A stretch of DNA of 64,000 bases from Thermosynechococcus vestitus BP-1 (GCF_000011345.1 NC_004113.1:434001-498000); one strand, 5' to 3'. Positions 29,523 to 39,237 are shown, counted from the stretch's first letter. Made by a program: numbers and translations. Notes: generated by a model from the letters alone, not told the origin.

Positions 29523-30610
29523 AAGTTTAGGTGACACTGGGCATGATCCCGCAGTAGATGGTCACAGAGAACCAGAGCCACCATTGCCTCAACCATTGGC
29601 ACCGCCCGCGGCAGCACACAGGGATCATGCCGCCCTTTTGCGGCTAAAATCGTCTCTTCACCCGCTCGGTTCACCGTCTTCTGCGCTTGACCAATGGTCG
29701 CCGTAGGCTTAAAGGCTACCCGTAAAATAATGTTTTCGCCATTGGAGATGCCCCCCTGAACCCCCCCGGAGCGATTGGTGCGGGTCCGAATTCGCCCCTG
29801 TGCATCGGTGTAGAACTCATCGTTGTGCTCTTGACCTGTGAGCAGGGTACCGGCAAAGCCAGAGCCAATCTCAAAGCCCTTACTCGCAGGCAGGGACATG
29901 ACTCCTTTGGCAAGATCCGCTTCCAGTTTGTCAAAAACCGGTGAGCCCAAGCCCACAGGGACATTGCGAACCACACACTCAATGACACCGCCAATGGAGT
30001 TGGCCTGCCGCCGTACTTCGTCCACCAGGGCAATCATTTTTTCGGCGGTGGCGGCATCGGGACAGCGCATGATGTTGGCCTCAACGGCAGCGGCGGCAAC
30101 GGTATCGGGATCCACAACCGCCTCAATATCCTTAACTCGCTTGACGTAGGCAATAATTTCCGTACCCGCCACCTGGGTAAGAATTTTGCGGGCGATCGCC
30201 CCCGCTGCAACCCGGCCAATGGTTTCCCGTGCCGAGGAACGCCCACCCCCTTGCCAGTTGCGAATGCCGTACTTGGCATCATAGGTGGCATCCGCATGGG
30301 AGGGGCGATAGACCTGCGCCATTTCAGCATAATCTTCAGGGCGAGTGTCCTTGTTGCGCACCAGAATGGCAATGGGGGTGCCCAGGGTTTTGCCCTCAAA
30401 GACGCCGGAGAGAATTTCACAGCGATCGCTCTCTTGGCGAGGGGTCGTGAGACGACTTTGACCGGGGCGGCGGCGATCCAGTTCCTTTTGAATATCGACT
30501 TCCGAGAGTTCTAGCCGGGGAGGGCAGCCATCCACGACAACCCCCACCCCACCCCCGTGGGATTCACCAAAGGTGGTGACGCGAAAGAGATGCCCAAAGG
30601 TATTGCCCAT
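29519..30610 (-). CDS. aroC: Chorismate synthase
   Basis: The 363-residue enzyme makes chorismate, the branch point to aromatic amino acids, phylloquinone and folate. It shows [36 protein letters not shown] and the [16 protein letters not shown] signature. ATG 30610 (MGNTFGHLF) is the usual start. aroQ for an earlier step is elsewhere in the window at 56178. Confidence 0.96.
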   Translation of the reverse strand: MGNTFGHLFRVTTFGESHGGGVGVVVDGCPPRLELSEVDIQKELDRRRPGQSRLTTPRQESDRCEILSGVFEGKTLGTPIAILVRNKDTRPEDYAEMAQVYRPSHADATYDAKYGIRNWQGGGRSSARETIGRVAAGAIARKILTQVAGTEIIAYVKRVKDIEAVVDPDTVAAAAVEANIMRCPDAATAEKMIALVDEVRRQANSIGGVIECVVRNVPVGLGSPVFDKLEADLAKGVMSLPASKGFEIGSGFAGTLLTGQEHNDEFYTDAQGRIRTRTNRSGGVQGGISNGENIILRVAFKPTATIGQAQKTVNRAGEETILAAKGRHDPCVLPRAVPMVEAMVALVLCDHLLRDHAQCHLNF

Positions 30611-30624
30611 ACTGATCCTCAACC

Positions 30625-30963
30625 CTACGATCTGCTTACCCGAAAGGCCATACCACAGCCACAGGTTTGACTGGCATTGGGATTGTGGAAGCGAAAGGCG
30701 CCCCCCATTAAGTCTTCAATGTAATCCACCCGCAAACCCCGCAATAGCTCAGCCGCTTCCGCCGCGATCGCGATCGTCCAGCCCTGGGACTGGGTAAGCA
30801 AATCCGTCGGCTTGGGTTCGGCCACAAGCGCCAGATCATAGCGCCAGTCACCGCACTCACTGGGTTGCACCTGAATCCGCAAAATGGCTGCCTGGCCTCG
30901 ACGAACGCCGTGGGTTTGGAGACGTTCCAACTCTTGAATCGCCGCGGGGGTCAATTCCACCAT
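30625..30963 (-). CDS. HesB/IscA/SufA-family iron-sulfur protein
   Basis: The 112-residue A-type carrier has the C-terminal CGCGMAF cysteine pair after FHNPNASQT. The first conserved cysteine appears in the variant [10 protein letters not shown] where GGCSGF-like sequence is usual. A-type proteins bind or transfer Fe-S clusters. ATG 30963 ([15 protein letters not shown]) is used. It lies 14 bases upstream of aroC on the same strand. Confidence 0.85.
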   Translation of the reverse strand: MVELTPAAIQELERLQTHGVRRGQAAILRIQVQPSECGDWRYDLALVAEPKPTDLLTQSQGWTIAIAAEAAELLRGLRVDYIEDLMGGAFRFHNPNASQTCGCGMAFRVSRS

Positions 30964-30974
30964 CTTGCACAAAA

Positions 30975-31913
30975 CTAGCGGGAACCCTCAGTATATCGTG
31001 GTTTGAGGAGGTTGGTTAAAGCCGTCTTGGCGTTGGGGTAGTGAAATTCAAAGCCCGTAGCCAGCGTCCGCTCCGGCAAGACCCGCTGCCCCTTGAGGAC
31101 CACATCAGCCCCTTCCCCAAGTAGCAGTTGCAGCACTGGGGCGGGCACAGGCAACCAAGAGGGGCGTTGCATCACCTCTGCTAATATACGGCAAAAGTCT
31201 GCCATCCTCAGTGGCTCCGGGGCGGTGGCATTGTAAACCCCCTGCATTCCCACCTGATCCACAGCAGTTAGAATGAGGCGCACTAAGTCCTGCTGATGGA
31301 TCCAGGAAAACCACTGCTGACCAGAACCCAGCGGCCCTCCCAGATACAACTGAAAGGGCAATAGGAGCTTGGCCAGTGCTCCCTGCTCCCCGAGGACAAT
31401 GCCAAAACGGAGAATCACTAACCGCACTCCTAGCTCCGTGACCCCTTGGGCAGCGGCTTCCCAGTCTCCACAGACCTTGGCGAGAAAATCATTTCCCGCC
31501 GCATGGGTTTCCACAAAGGTTTCTGTATCGCTGGTGCCGTAGTAGCCAATGGCAGAGGTGGAGACCAACACCCGCGGTCGCTGTTGACATTGAGCGATCG
31601 CCTGCACTAACTGCTGTGTCCCTACCACGCGACTGTCGTAGATCTCCTGCTTGCGCTGAGGGGTCCAGCGTCCATTGGCAAGGGGTTCCCCTGCCAAGTG
31701 AATGACTGCATCCGCCCCCTCAAGGGCAGAGAACCAATCCCCGGCTGCCTTGGGGGTGTAGCCCAGCCATTCCACACGGGGCACGCCGGCAAATTGTTTA
31801 GCGGCTTTCCCAGGGGAGCGGACTAGGGCAACCACTTGATCGCCGCGATCGCTGAGGGCTTTGACCACCTGTTGCCCCACAAATCCAGTAGCGCCGGTTA
31901 CAACTACTCTCAT
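30975..31913 (-). CDS. SDR39-family NAD-dependent epimerase-like protein (YfcH type)
   Basis: The 312-residue protein opens with VTGATGFVGQQVVKALSDRG (Rossmann loop) and has HLAGEPLANGRW, STSAIGYYG and a C-terminal DUF1731-type end (PVPAPVLQLLLGEGADVVLKG). The TIGR01777 family lacks a settled substrate; a plant homologue is linked to the chloroplast division and cell-division inhibitor group. It lies 11 bases upstream of the IscA-like gene. Confidence 0.85.
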   Translation of the reverse strand: MRVVVTGATGFVGQQVVKALSDRGDQVVALVRSPGKAAKQFAGVPRVEWLGYTPKAAGDWFSALEGADAVIHLAGEPLANGRWTPQRKQEIYDSRVVGTQQLVQAIAQCQQRPRVLVSTSAIGYYGTSDTETFVETHAAGNDFLAKVCGDWEAAAQGVTELGVRLVILRFGIVLGEQGALAKLLLPFQLYLGGPLGSGQQWFSWIHQQDLVRLILTAVDQVGMQGVYNATAPEPLRMADFCRILAEVMQRPSWLPVPAPVLQLLLGEGADVVLKGQRVLPERTLATGFEFHYPNAKTALTNLLKPRYTEGSR

Positions 31914-31930
31914 AAATCTCTCATCACTGT

Positions 31931-32374
31931 CTATCCATGGGTTGCGCTGGAGGTTGTTGCCTCAAGGGCTGCCACGACGGGTTGCCACTCTGTGCCGTAG
32001 CGCTGGCGTAGGGCTTGCCAAGCGGCCACCTGGCCTTCAGCATACTCGCCGGGTTTGCCCCACTGCAAAAAGGCACTGAGGACAGACTTTTCATTGCCAT
32101 CGAGAAAACGAATGGCATAGGTGGGAAAATTCCCCCGTTTGGCTTGCCCCTCCTCAAAGCGAATTTTGGCCACCTGATCCATATTCAGGTGAAACTCAAA
32201 GTCCTCGGTGTGCATATTGGCATAGCGCCCCTTGGGCAGCTCGGCATAGAAGACCTTGGCAAGGGGCGATCGCACCTCCAAAACCGCAACATCGTTGGTG
32301 ACGACAAGGCGCAGTAGCCCCAGTTGCTCACAATCCCTGAGGAATTGCTGGAAGGAGGGAGAAGCATTGGACAT
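31931..32374 (-). CDS. HutX/ChuX-like heme-utilisation family protein
   Basis: The 147-residue protein (MSNASPSFQQFL...) has alternating beta strands with LEVRSPLAKVFYAELPKG, FEFHLNMDQVAKIRFEE and AIRFLDGNEKSVLSAFL. This is the cyanobacterial form of the ChuX/HutX domain that can bind heme or tetrapyrroles. The heme ligand histidines of the enteric proteins are not obvious to me, so binding is a guess. ATG 32374 is chosen over 32434 on conservation. Confidence 0.6.
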   Translation of the reverse strand: MSNASPSFQQFLRDCEQLGLLRLVVTNDVAVLEVRSPLAKVFYAELPKGRYANMHTEDFEFHLNMDQVAKIRFEEGQAKRGNFPTYAIRFLDGNEKSVLSAFLQWGKPGEYAEGQVAAWQALRQRYGTEWQPVVAALEATTSSATHG

Positions 32375-32452
32375 CGTTGGTGCATCAGCTATGAACGCTT
32401 CTTCCACTGTGACGCACAGGGGATGCCGATGCAAGCCCGCCGAGTAAGCTCT

Positions 32453-33628
32453 CTATTTTGCCTGAGCCAAGTGCAGCACAACTCCCAGACCCGCGCCCAT
32501 ATCCTCTGGCGTGACCTTACCATCGTGGTTGGCATCGAGGGCATCAAAGACGGCATCAGTGCCCAGCCACTCTTCGCGGGTAATAATGCCATCGCCGTCA
32601 AGGTCATAGACATGGAAGAGTTCTTCGGCAGCGTGGGTGAGGGTTGCTTCCCCTTCGATACGGGCCAGGTGCCGCCTCAGGAGATCTTCAAGGGTTTCTA
32701 GAGCCTTGGTAAAGCCTTTAATCCCCTCCTCGAGTTTTTCACTGGCCATCTCATCAGCCGCGTGCATCTTGCGGAAAGTGGCCTCATCCATGGCCACTTT
32801 TTCAATGTCAAGGGTGGCAGCGATCGCCGGATCCAGCTTGCGCTTTAGCTCGCCCGTCGTGTTTTGCAGCTCTTGCAGGAGCGCCGGTGAAATCGTCAGC
32901 AGATCACAACCTGCCAGTTCAATAATTTCGCCAATGTTGCGGAAGCTAGCACCCATCACTTCGGTGGGATAGCCAAATTTCTTGTAGTAGTTGTAGATTT
33001 TGGTGACGGAGATCACCCCCGGATCCTCAGGCCCCGGATACTCAGCACGACCCGTTTTTTTCTTGTACCAGTCGAGAATGCGACCCACAAAGGGGGAAAT
33101 CAGTGTCACACCCGCCTCGGCGCAGGCAACCGCCTGATGGAAGCCAAACAGCAGGGTTAAATTGCAGTGAATGCCCTCTTTTTCGAGAATTTCAGCCGCA
33201 CGGATGCCTTCCCAGGTGGCGGCAATTTTAATGAGCACGCGATCGCGCCCCACGCCTGCGGCTTCGTATTGGCTAATCAACTCCCGCGCCTTTTGCACCG
33301 TCGCTGCTGTGTCGTAGGAGAGCCGCGCATCCACTTCCGTGGAGACCCGACCGGGGATAATCTGCAAAATTTTCAAGCCAAAGGCCACCGCCAAGCGATC
33401 CACCGCCAGGGAGACAATCTCACGGGAAGTGGCACCAGACCCCAAATCCGCTTTGGCTTGGCGCAGGGTTTCATCCACAATGGACTGGTACTCCTTCATT
33501 TGGGCAGCAGCGGTAATCAAGGAGGGATTCGTGGTGGCATCGCGGGGGGTGAATTTTTGGATGGCGAGGATGTCTCCAGTATCAGCGACCACAACGGTCA
33601 TTTGTCGCAACTGTTCCAGCAAGTTCAT
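32453..33628 (-). CDS. tal: Transaldolase with C-terminal EF-hand domain
   Basis: Residues 1-320 form the transaldolase barrel, with the Schiff-base lysine in [22 protein letters not shown] and [15 protein letters not shown]. Residues about 330-391 add a pair of EF-hand loops, [13 protein letters not shown] and [13 protein letters not shown], that look able to bind calcium. The fused form occurs in cyanobacteria. It works in the pentose phosphate pathway; calcium control is inferred from the loops only. An IS605-like element sits just upstream. Confidence 0.93.
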   Translation of the reverse strand: MNLLEQLRQMTVVVADTGDILAIQKFTPRDATTNPSLITAAAQMKEYQSIVDETLRQAKADLGSGATSREIVSLAVDRLAVAFGLKILQIIPGRVSTEVDARLSYDTAATVQKARELISQYEAAGVGRDRVLIKIAATWEGIRAAEILEKEGIHCNLTLLFGFHQAVACAEAGVTLISPFVGRILDWYKKKTGRAEYPGPEDPGVISVTKIYNYYKKFGYPTEVMGASFRNIGEIIELAGCDLLTISPALLQELQNTTGELKRKLDPAIAATLDIEKVAMDEATFRKMHAADEMASEKLEEGIKGFTKALETLEDLLRRHLARIEGEATLTHAAEELFHVYDLDGDGIITREEWLGTDAVFDALDANHDGKVTPEDMGAGLGVVLHLAQAK

Positions 33629-33689
33629 GGGACAGCTCTCCCAAACGTGTCCCTTTCATTATGGTTCGCCCGCCCAAGGGTGGGGAAAA

Positions 33690-33850
33690 GCGCTGTAACA
33701 AAGCGCAATATTTGACATACTCACCGGCCTAAAGTGCGATGATTCTTGACGCTTCACTGGGTGATGCTACCGAAGTAGTCTTACTCTCCCTCTGCGTCCA
33801 TTTATAGTCGTGGCAATGCCCTATCCCGACTTTCTCTATGTTTCTTGCGG
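33690..33850 (-). ncRNA. Possible reRNA (omega RNA) region of the TnpB element
   Basis: In IS605-type elements the guide RNA overlaps the tnpB 3' end and stops at the element end, here at 33712, with the guide running into flanking sequence. The location is by analogy only; the sequence has not been folded or compared. Confidence 0.25.
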
Positions 33851-34899
33851 CATTTTCGTCTCTATCGTGCTCTGTACCACAATTTAGACATACAACAGAG
33901 CGGACAGATAGATCGATTTTGCCCCATTTAAAACCGCATTTTGAGCAAGTCTGACTGGTTGGCTCCCATCGGTCAATGACAATGAACTCACGGTTTAGTC
34001 TTTTGCACTTAGCCTCAACTAAAACCCTGAATTCTCGCCAACCTTGCAAGCTAATTGCTCTAGCGAGTTTGCGGTTCTTCACCATTCCAGAGACATTCAA
34101 GTCTTCCAGCGTGATCACTTGGTTCTCGATAACCACGCGGGTAGACACTTTATGCAAGAAATCCCTGCGAATGTCTGAAATCCGACTATGAAGCTTAGCG
34201 ATTTGCAGTCTTGTTTTCTCCCGCCGTTGGCTTCCTTTAACTTGACGGGCAAGTTTGCGTTGTTTTCGCCTGATCTTTCTATCTAACTTGGAATACTCAG
34301 GGCCATCAATCTTTTCGCCCGTACTTAAAGTAGCAAAGGCTTTAATTCCCAAATCAATGCCGATAGAAGGATTACTTGCAGGTTGATCAACTGGGTCGAT
34401 CTCGACGACAAAACTGAGAAAATATCGATTTGCAGCATCTTTAATCACCGTCACTGAGCTTGGTTTAGAAGGAAGCTTTCTTGACCAAATTGGTCTGACG
34501 TTACCAATCTTCGCTAGATAAACTTCTTCGCCTTTAATTGAAAATCCATAGGTAGTAAATCTGGCGGATTGTCTTTCTGTCAAATCTAGGAGGGTTGACC
34601 TTTTTGCCTTTTCGCCGACCTTTAATTTAATCGAAGAAGTTTTTATAGGCAACTCCTAAATCGGCAACGGACTGCTGTAACGGGACATTAGAAACATCAG
34701 ACAACCATTGCCGCTCTGGTGTTTTCTTCCCTTGGGTAATTACTAGCTTTTGCAATTCACTAGTTTTTGGCAATTTATCAGATTTCTTGCAGATTTCCAG
34801 GGCATCGTTCCATACCACACGGACACACCCAAACAACTGAGCTAGGCGTTGTCGTTGTTGGTCTGTGGGATAGAAACGATACCTATATCTAGCTTTCAT
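33729..34899 (-). pseudogene. Broken TnpB (IS605 OrfB) nuclease gene
   Basis: The N-terminal part (34899 down to 34627, MKARYRYRFYPTDQQRQRLA) ends AYKNFFD at a TAA. Beyond that stop the same frame still reads IKGRRKGKKVNPPRFDRKT, then a frame change leads into QSARFTTYGFSIKGEEVYL of the second frame (ends 33729). So there are two lesions: one nonsense codon and one small indel. The rest is well kept: IGIDLGIKAF (first Asp), VITLEDLNVSGM (Glu), zinc-ribbon pairs CSKCGFKWG and CLNCGTEHDRDENAARNI. A functional full-length protein cannot be made. Confidence 0.88.
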
Positions 34900-34950
34900 T
34901 GGTCGTGATATAGTTGGTCTGTAGCTAGATTATAGGTTGGTCTACAGGCA

Positions 34951-35343
34951 ATGTCAAGTCATCTTCGTAAAGGGAGACATAGTGTTACGGACCTGAAGAT
35001 TCATTTGGTATGCGTGACTAAGTATTGCCGGCCAGTCCTTAGCGCTGAGGGATTAGAGCTGATCGAGAAATCGTTTCGAGAAGTCGCCAAGAAGATGGAT
35101 TTCCAGATTCTTGAATTTAACGGCGAGGAAGACCATGTCCATGCGCTAATCGAGTACCCTCCTAAACTTTCTCTTTCGCAGATCGTAAATGCGCTTAAAG
35201 GCGTATCTAGTCGTCGATATGGAAAAGCTGCACTACCAAAACCCCATGAAGAATCACTTTGGAGCCCTAGTTATTTTGCGGCATCTGTTGGAGGAGCACT
35301 GTTAGAGGTGCTTAAGGAATACATGAGAAATCAAAAGTCCTAA
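34951..35343 (+). CDS. tnpA: IS200/IS605 TnpA (Y1 HUH) transposase
   Basis: The 130-residue protein has the HUH motif in EEDHVHALIEYPP, the SPSYFAASVGG stretch and the catalytic tyrosine in LKEYMRNQKS. It cuts and joins single-stranded DNA at the element ends. The reading frame is whole. The first ATG, MSSHLRKGRHSV, fits family starts. Confidence 0.93.
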   Translation: MSSHLRKGRHSVTDLKIHLVCVTKYCRPVLSAEGLELIEKSFREVAKKMDFQILEFNGEEDHVHALIEYPPKLSLSQIVNALKGVSSRRYGKAALPKPHEESLWSPSYFAASVGGALLEVLKEYMRNQKS

Positions 35344-35398
35344 AAGGACGGGGCTTGTATCCCATTTCATTGGTGATCTTTAAGCTCCCTAGAGGTCC

Positions 35399-35941
35399 CT
35401 AGGTGCGATCGCTGAGGGACCACCCTTGGGCCTCCACCCGCGATCGCCAATGCTGCCAGTGCTGCTGAAGTTCCTGACCGGTTTCCGGAGTATTGAGGTG
35501 ATTGCGCCAAAGAATCAGGGCATCCTCTGGGGGGTTGTCGTAGTAGTGGGGACGCCGTCCAACCAGTTCAAAGCCAAAGTGCTGATAGAGGCGTTGGGCC
35601 GCTTCATTGCTGGCCCGTACTTCCAAAGTTGCCCACTGGCGATCGCCCCCCTGATGCCCCAGTTGCAAGAGTCGACACAGCAGTAAGCCCGCCAAACCCT
35701 GTCGCCGGTACTGCGGATGCACCATCAACAACACCAGGTGCAACTCATCGGCAATCCCCCAACTCACACCACAGCCCCACACCTGATCAAGGGTGGCCAC
35801 CACCAGCAGCGTATGGTGGGAATTCTCCAATTCACGGGCATAGCCTTGGTGGGACCAAAAGCCCCCCAGACACACCTGATCCAGTTGAACGATGCTATCT
35901 AAATCCTTAATCGTTGGGCGTCGTAATTCTAATTGCCCCAT
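35399..35941 (-). CDS. rimI: GNAT N-acetyltransferase, RimI type
   Basis: The 180-residue protein has the acetyl-CoA loop YRRQGLAGLLL, ATLEVRASNEAAQRLYQHFGF and the tyrosine-rich GRRPHYYDNPPEDAL. These are features of RimI-type enzymes, which acetylate the N-terminus of ribosomal protein S18 or other proteins. The C-terminus has an extra 30 residues. ATG 35941 (MGQLELRRP) is chosen. It is divergent from the DUF2996 gene. Confidence 0.82.
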   Translation of the reverse strand: MGQLELRRPTIKDLDSIVQLDQVCLGGFWSHQGYARELENSHHTLLVVATLDQVWGCGVSWGIADELHLVLLMVHPQYRRQGLAGLLLCRLLQLGHQGGDRQWATLEVRASNEAAQRLYQHFGFELVGRRPHYYDNPPEDALILWRNHLNTPETGQELQQHWQHWRSRVEAQGWSLSDRT

Positions 35942-36002
35942 GGCCGTTGCCTGCAAGGGAGAGTGCTATCATGCAGAGGAAATGGTACCGTGTCGTAGCG
36001 CT

Positions 36003-36380
36003 ATGGCAGAAGAAACGCCCACCCAAGCCCCAAAGAAAGAAAAGCCGCCCGCCATTGAGGATAAACCCTTTGCTGAGTTTATTAACGAGGCTTTTTTACC
36101 TGCGCTTAAGAACGCCCTCAGCGCCAAGGTGGGGGATGTGACCCTGCGCCTAGAGGGCAATACCGTGATGGGTGAGTGGGGCAAGGGAATGTATCAGTTT
36201 CGCCTCTACTTCCTAGAGGGAAATATCCAAGGGCCAAAGGTCTTTGTGTGTAGCAGCGGCGGCATTGCCCCCAGCACCCTTGAACCCTTTTTGGGGGATG
36301 AGCGCAAAGTAACGCTCGATCTCCTGGTCTTTGGCGTTATGCAGCGCCTGAATGGCCAAAAGTGGCTGGGAGGAAATTAG
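36003..36380 (+). CDS. Conserved cyanobacterial protein (DUF2996-like)
   Basis: The 125-residue protein starts MAEETPTQAPKKEKPPAIED with a charged proline-rich tail, then a compact domain with KPFAEFINEAFLPALKNAL, LRLEGNTVMGEWGKGMYQF and VTLDLLVFGVMQRLNGQKW. It looks like the plant and cyanobacterial DUF2996 family, whose function I do not know. It lies 3 bases upstream of prxQ, which hints at a shared transcript. Confidence 0.65.
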   Translation: MAEETPTQAPKKEKPPAIEDKPFAEFINEAFLPALKNALSAKVGDVTLRLEGNTVMGEWGKGMYQFRLYFLEGNIQGPKVFVCSSGGIAPSTLEPFLGDERKVTLDLLVFGVMQRLNGQKWLGGN

Positions 36381-36383
36381 GCG

Positions 36384-36842
36384 GTGGCAACTGCTGTTCG
36401 TGTGGGCGATCGCGCCCCTGACTTTGAACTCACGGCTGCCGATGGCCGCAGGGTAAAGCTCTCCGACTTTCATGGCAAAAAGAACGTTGTCCTCTACTTT
36501 TACCCGGCTTCAGAAACCCCCGGCTGCACCATTCAAGCCTGTGCCTTTCGCGATGCCTACAGCACCTTTCAAGAACTGGGGGCCGAAGTCATTGGCATTA
36601 GTGGCGATTCTGTGGCGCGACAGCAGGGCTTCCAGAAAAATCACCAACTCCCCTTTCTGATCCTCAGTGATCCTGACAACAAGGTTCGCCAGCGGTATGG
36701 TGCCTCTTCTTTGTTTGGCCTCTTTCCCGGCCGGGTCACTTATGTCATCGACAAGGAGGGCGTGGTGCGCTACGTTTTTGACTCCATGCTCAACTTCAAA
36801 GCCCACGTGGACGAGGCACTCAAGATTTTACGCCAGTTGTGA
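36384..36842 (+). CDS. prxQ: Peroxiredoxin Q/BCP
   Basis: The 152-residue thiol peroxidase has the peroxidatic cysteine in FYPASETPGCT and the resolving cysteine five residues later (IQACAF), the PrxQ arrangement. It reduces peroxides with thioredoxin. The GTG at 36384 is the start, directly after the DUF2996 stop. No long leader is present, so it is cytosolic. Confidence 0.9.
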   Translation: MATAVRVGDRAPDFELTAADGRRVKLSDFHGKKNVVLYFYPASETPGCTIQACAFRDAYSTFQELGAEVIGISGDSVARQQGFQKNHQLPFLILSDPDNKVRQRYGASSLFGLFPGRVTYVIDKEGVVRYVFDSMLNFKAHVDEALKILRQL

Positions 36843-36942
36843 AAAAAGGAGCGATCGCCATCACAACCCAAGGATAACCGTGTCCACTGCCCAGGCCTAC
36901 TCCCTGGGGCTACGGTAGAGCCATGATTCTTAGGAGTTTGGC

Positions 36943-37283
36943 CATGCGCTCTTGCCTTGCCCTTGTGCCTGCGTGACCTTCTTTTTGTTGCCCCTTCGTT
37001 TTCTCAGCCTTGCCCAGGGAACGCCCCCTGGGGTTAATCAACAGTCCACTCTTGTGGCGGGGCTGCGGGGGAATTTGCCGAACCGGAGTGTTCCTGGCAG
37101 TCGCTTTGGTGGAGCAACCCGTGGTGCCTGTGTCACGGGGAATGAACGTTTAACCGCCCTGCTTCCCGAGACTCATTTTGGCCAAACCGCTGTGGCTGCC
37201 CCCACGCTCTTTGTTTTTCTGCCCAAGAGCAAAGCCACCCAAGGAGAAGTGACGACTGCGGATGCTGAGCAGCGTCCCCTAGC
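36943..37283 (+). pseudogene. Frameshifted and truncated DUF928-family gene
   Basis: An ATG at 36943 reads MRSCLALVPA and stops, while the next frame continues VTFFLLPLRFLSLAQGTPPG, so the signal peptide is broken by a frameshift. The body has the DUF928 pattern RSVPGSRFGGATRGACV and LTALLPETHFGQTAV. The IS481 element at 37284 then interrupts it. Removing the element and one CTAG repeat gives a frame that ends only seven codons later (GNKHAG), so the gene was already short before the insertion. Confidence 0.7.
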
Positions 37284-38384
37284 TGTCAAGACCCGTGACA
37301 TTATCTACCCTTGAAACGAAGAGGTCTGGTCGCTCAGTTTGCCACCATCGCAGTTTCTCAATGGGAGTCATGTGGCCCAAAACGCGTTGGGGAATGCGGT
37401 GATTGTACGCCCAAAGGTATCGCGTGAGCGTCTCTTGCAAGTCGGCTGCCGAGACAAAGCGTTCAGCGCGCAGAATCTCGGCAATGCGGCCGTTGAAGCG
37501 TTCCACCATCCCGTTAGTTTGCGGATGGCGGGGTTGGATGAGCCGATGGGCGATGCGCTTTTCACGACAGAGCTGATCAAACGGATGACGTCCCGTGGGT
37601 TGGCGTTCGCCTGCGGAGGAGAAACGGTCGGTAAACTCCTTGCCGTTATCGGTCAGCACCGTACGCACCACGAAAGGAGCGTTGGCAAGGACATTTGCAA
37701 GAAAGCGCGTTGCCGATTCTGCGCTCTTATTCTCGTGGATTGCCAAATAGACCCAGCGCGTTGCCCGATCAATCGCGACAAAGAGGTAGCGGCGCTGCTC
37801 CTCATCCGGCATTTGTGGCAGGTATTTGACGTCGATGGGGATGAACCCGGGTGCGTACGCTTTGAACTGCCGCGTGGTGCTTTTGGGACTGCCTTCGAGG
37901 CTTTCGCGTTCCTTTTGCAGTATCCTGAGGTTCGAGACCCCGTGGCGACGCAGGCAGCGATCCAGCGCTGAGCGGCTCAGATTGGGGTTGAGGAACGTCC
38001 GGGCAAGAACGAGAAGGTCATCAAGAGGCAGCAAAAGGAGCTTACGCACCTCAACGATCACAAGCTCTTGCGCTTCCGTAAGCGTCGTTTGCAGGCGGTG
38101 CGGGCGGGTGCTTTTGTCTTCAACGCTTGCGCGCTTACGCCATTTCGCTACTGTGTGCCGGTGGATTCCGTAACGCCTGGCAAGCTCGCGGTGACTGATC
38201 GAAGCCGGTGCTTGTTGAATCTCACGGCGAATTCGGGGTGTCGTTCGGGCGTTGGCATGAATACGTGGCATGGCTACGCTCCATCGTTCAATGCTTTCCG
38301 ACCTTGGAACAAGCACTCAAGGAGCCGGTACGCTTCAAAGAGTTTAGCACGACTTCTGGGAATATAATGATGCGGGACCTGACA
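37284..38384 (-). mobile_element. IS481-family element, complete copy
   Basis: The element is 1101 bp. Ends TGTCAAGACCCGTGACATTA and, complemented, TGTCAGGTCCCGCATCATTA form inverted repeats. CTAG occurs on both sides, one base away from each end (37279-37282 and 38386-38389), consistent with a 4-bp target duplication. The right-hand CTAG includes the pilD stop codon. It sits between the broken DUF928 gene and pilD. A shortened copy is at 39630. Confidence 0.85.
37285..38271 (-). CDS. IS481-family transposase (HTH + DDE)
   Basis: This protein of about 328 residues starts MPRIHANARTTPRIRREIQQ. It has an N-terminal helix-turn-helix (RELARRYGIHRHTVAKWRKR) and an rve/DDE core: FIPIDVKYLPQM, VLTDNGKEFTDRFSS and NGMVERFNGRI with the catalytic Glu. 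The frame runs out through the left inverted repeat and stops at or just past the element end (stop at 37279-37281), so the last residues depend on the insertion site. ATG 38271 is chosen; a frame extension to 38316 exists. Confidence 0.85.
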
Positions 38385-38385
38385 A

Positions 38386-39237
38386 CTAGGGAACAAACAC
38401 GCCGGGTAAAAAGGTTTCCAGGTAAAGATGAATCAATTGGCGGCCAAAGAGACCACTAAAGATGGCAGCCACTGCTAAAAAAGGGCCAAAGGGAATGGGT
38501 TGGCGGCGCTGAATCCAACCCAGGGCAATACCGAATCCCCCCATGAGGCCACCCAGGGCACAGGCCAAAAAAAACGTAACCAGCAACCCCTGCCAACCTA
38601 GCCAAGCCCCAATCATCGCCGCTAGTTTACCGTCTCCGCCGCCCATCACCTCTTGATTAAAAGCGATCGCTCCCCCCCAGCGGATCAAATCAAAGAGCCA
38701 AATGCCAATCACGGCGGCAATGATCCCCTCTGTAATTCCCCCTAGACCCGTTGTTAGCCCTCGCGCGAGCAACCCAGTGATCAATCCCCACTTCGTCAGG
38801 GGATGGGGCAGCGTCATCGTATCGAGATCAATCAAGGCCAAGGCCAAGAGCCACGCACTCAGCAGCCACAGCACCAGAGTTTGCCCCTGCCAACCACTGA
38901 CAGCCACAATCAGGACATAAAGCAGTGCCGTCAACAGCTCAATCGCAGGGTACCGCCACGAAATCGGCGCATGGCAATATCGACATTGCCCCCGGAGGAA
39001 TAGCCAGCCCAAAATTGGGATATTGTCCCGGGGCTTGAGTCTTGTCAAACAGATCGGGCAGCGAGACGGTGGATAAAGGAGCGATCGCCCCCTTGGCACA
39101 CGGTAGATCACAACATTGAGAAAGCTTCCCACCGCTGCCCCAAGGCCAAAGACAAGGCAGTAGCTGGCAAAGGTCAAAAAAGTTAATGGATTGATAGGCG
39201 TGTCACTTCCGGCAGATGATCGTAGGGAATAAAGCAT
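38386..39237 (-). CDS. pilD: Type IV prepilin leader peptidase/N-methyltransferase
   Basis: The 283-residue polytopic enzyme has the zinc-type cysteine pairs CPICLTRL and CRYCHAPISW and the two aspartate active-site motifs DLDTMTLP and GGGDGKLAAM. It trims and methylates prepilins for type IV pili, which drive phototaxis and DNA uptake. The N-terminus overlaps the upstream 81-codon gene by 55 bases; a start further in, near LTFLTFASYC, is possible. Its TAG stop lies in the CTAG beside the IS481 copy, but the C-terminus appears complete. Confidence 0.88.
   Translation of the reverse strand: MLYSLRSSAGSDTPINPLTFLTFASYCLVFGLGAAVGSFLNVVIYRVPRGRSLLYPPSRCPICLTRLKPRDNIPILGWLFLRGQCRYCHAPISWRYPAIELLTALLYVLIVAVSGWQGQTLVLWLLSAWLLALALIDLDTMTLPHPLTKWGLITGLLARGLTTGLGGITEGIIAAVIGIWLFDLIRWGGAIAFNQEVMGGGDGKLAAMIGAWLGWQGLLVTFFLACALGGLMGGFGIALGWIQRRQPIPFGPFLAVAAIFSGLFGRQLIHLYLETFLPGVFVP

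Larger units (their letters stand above)
33712..35375 (-). mobile_element. IS200/IS605-like element, tnpB dead, tnpA intact
   Basis: tnpB (minus) and tnpA (plus) are divergent, the IS605 arrangement. The tnpB-side end finishes GAGTATGTCAA on the minus strand at 33712, preceded by a degenerate hairpin (ATCGCACTTTAGGCCGGTGAG). On the tnpA side a hairpin-like GGGATACAAGCCCCGTCC lies at about 35345-35362. The outer limit near 35375 is only approximate. It separates tal from rimI. Codon usage and AT content differ from neighbouring genes, as expected for a mobile element. Confidence 0.75.

Noticed and set aside
37339-37971. 210-codon plus-strand frame over the IS481 transposase, repeated at 39685
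   Set aside because: It is the antisense shadow of the transposase and appears twice only because the element does.
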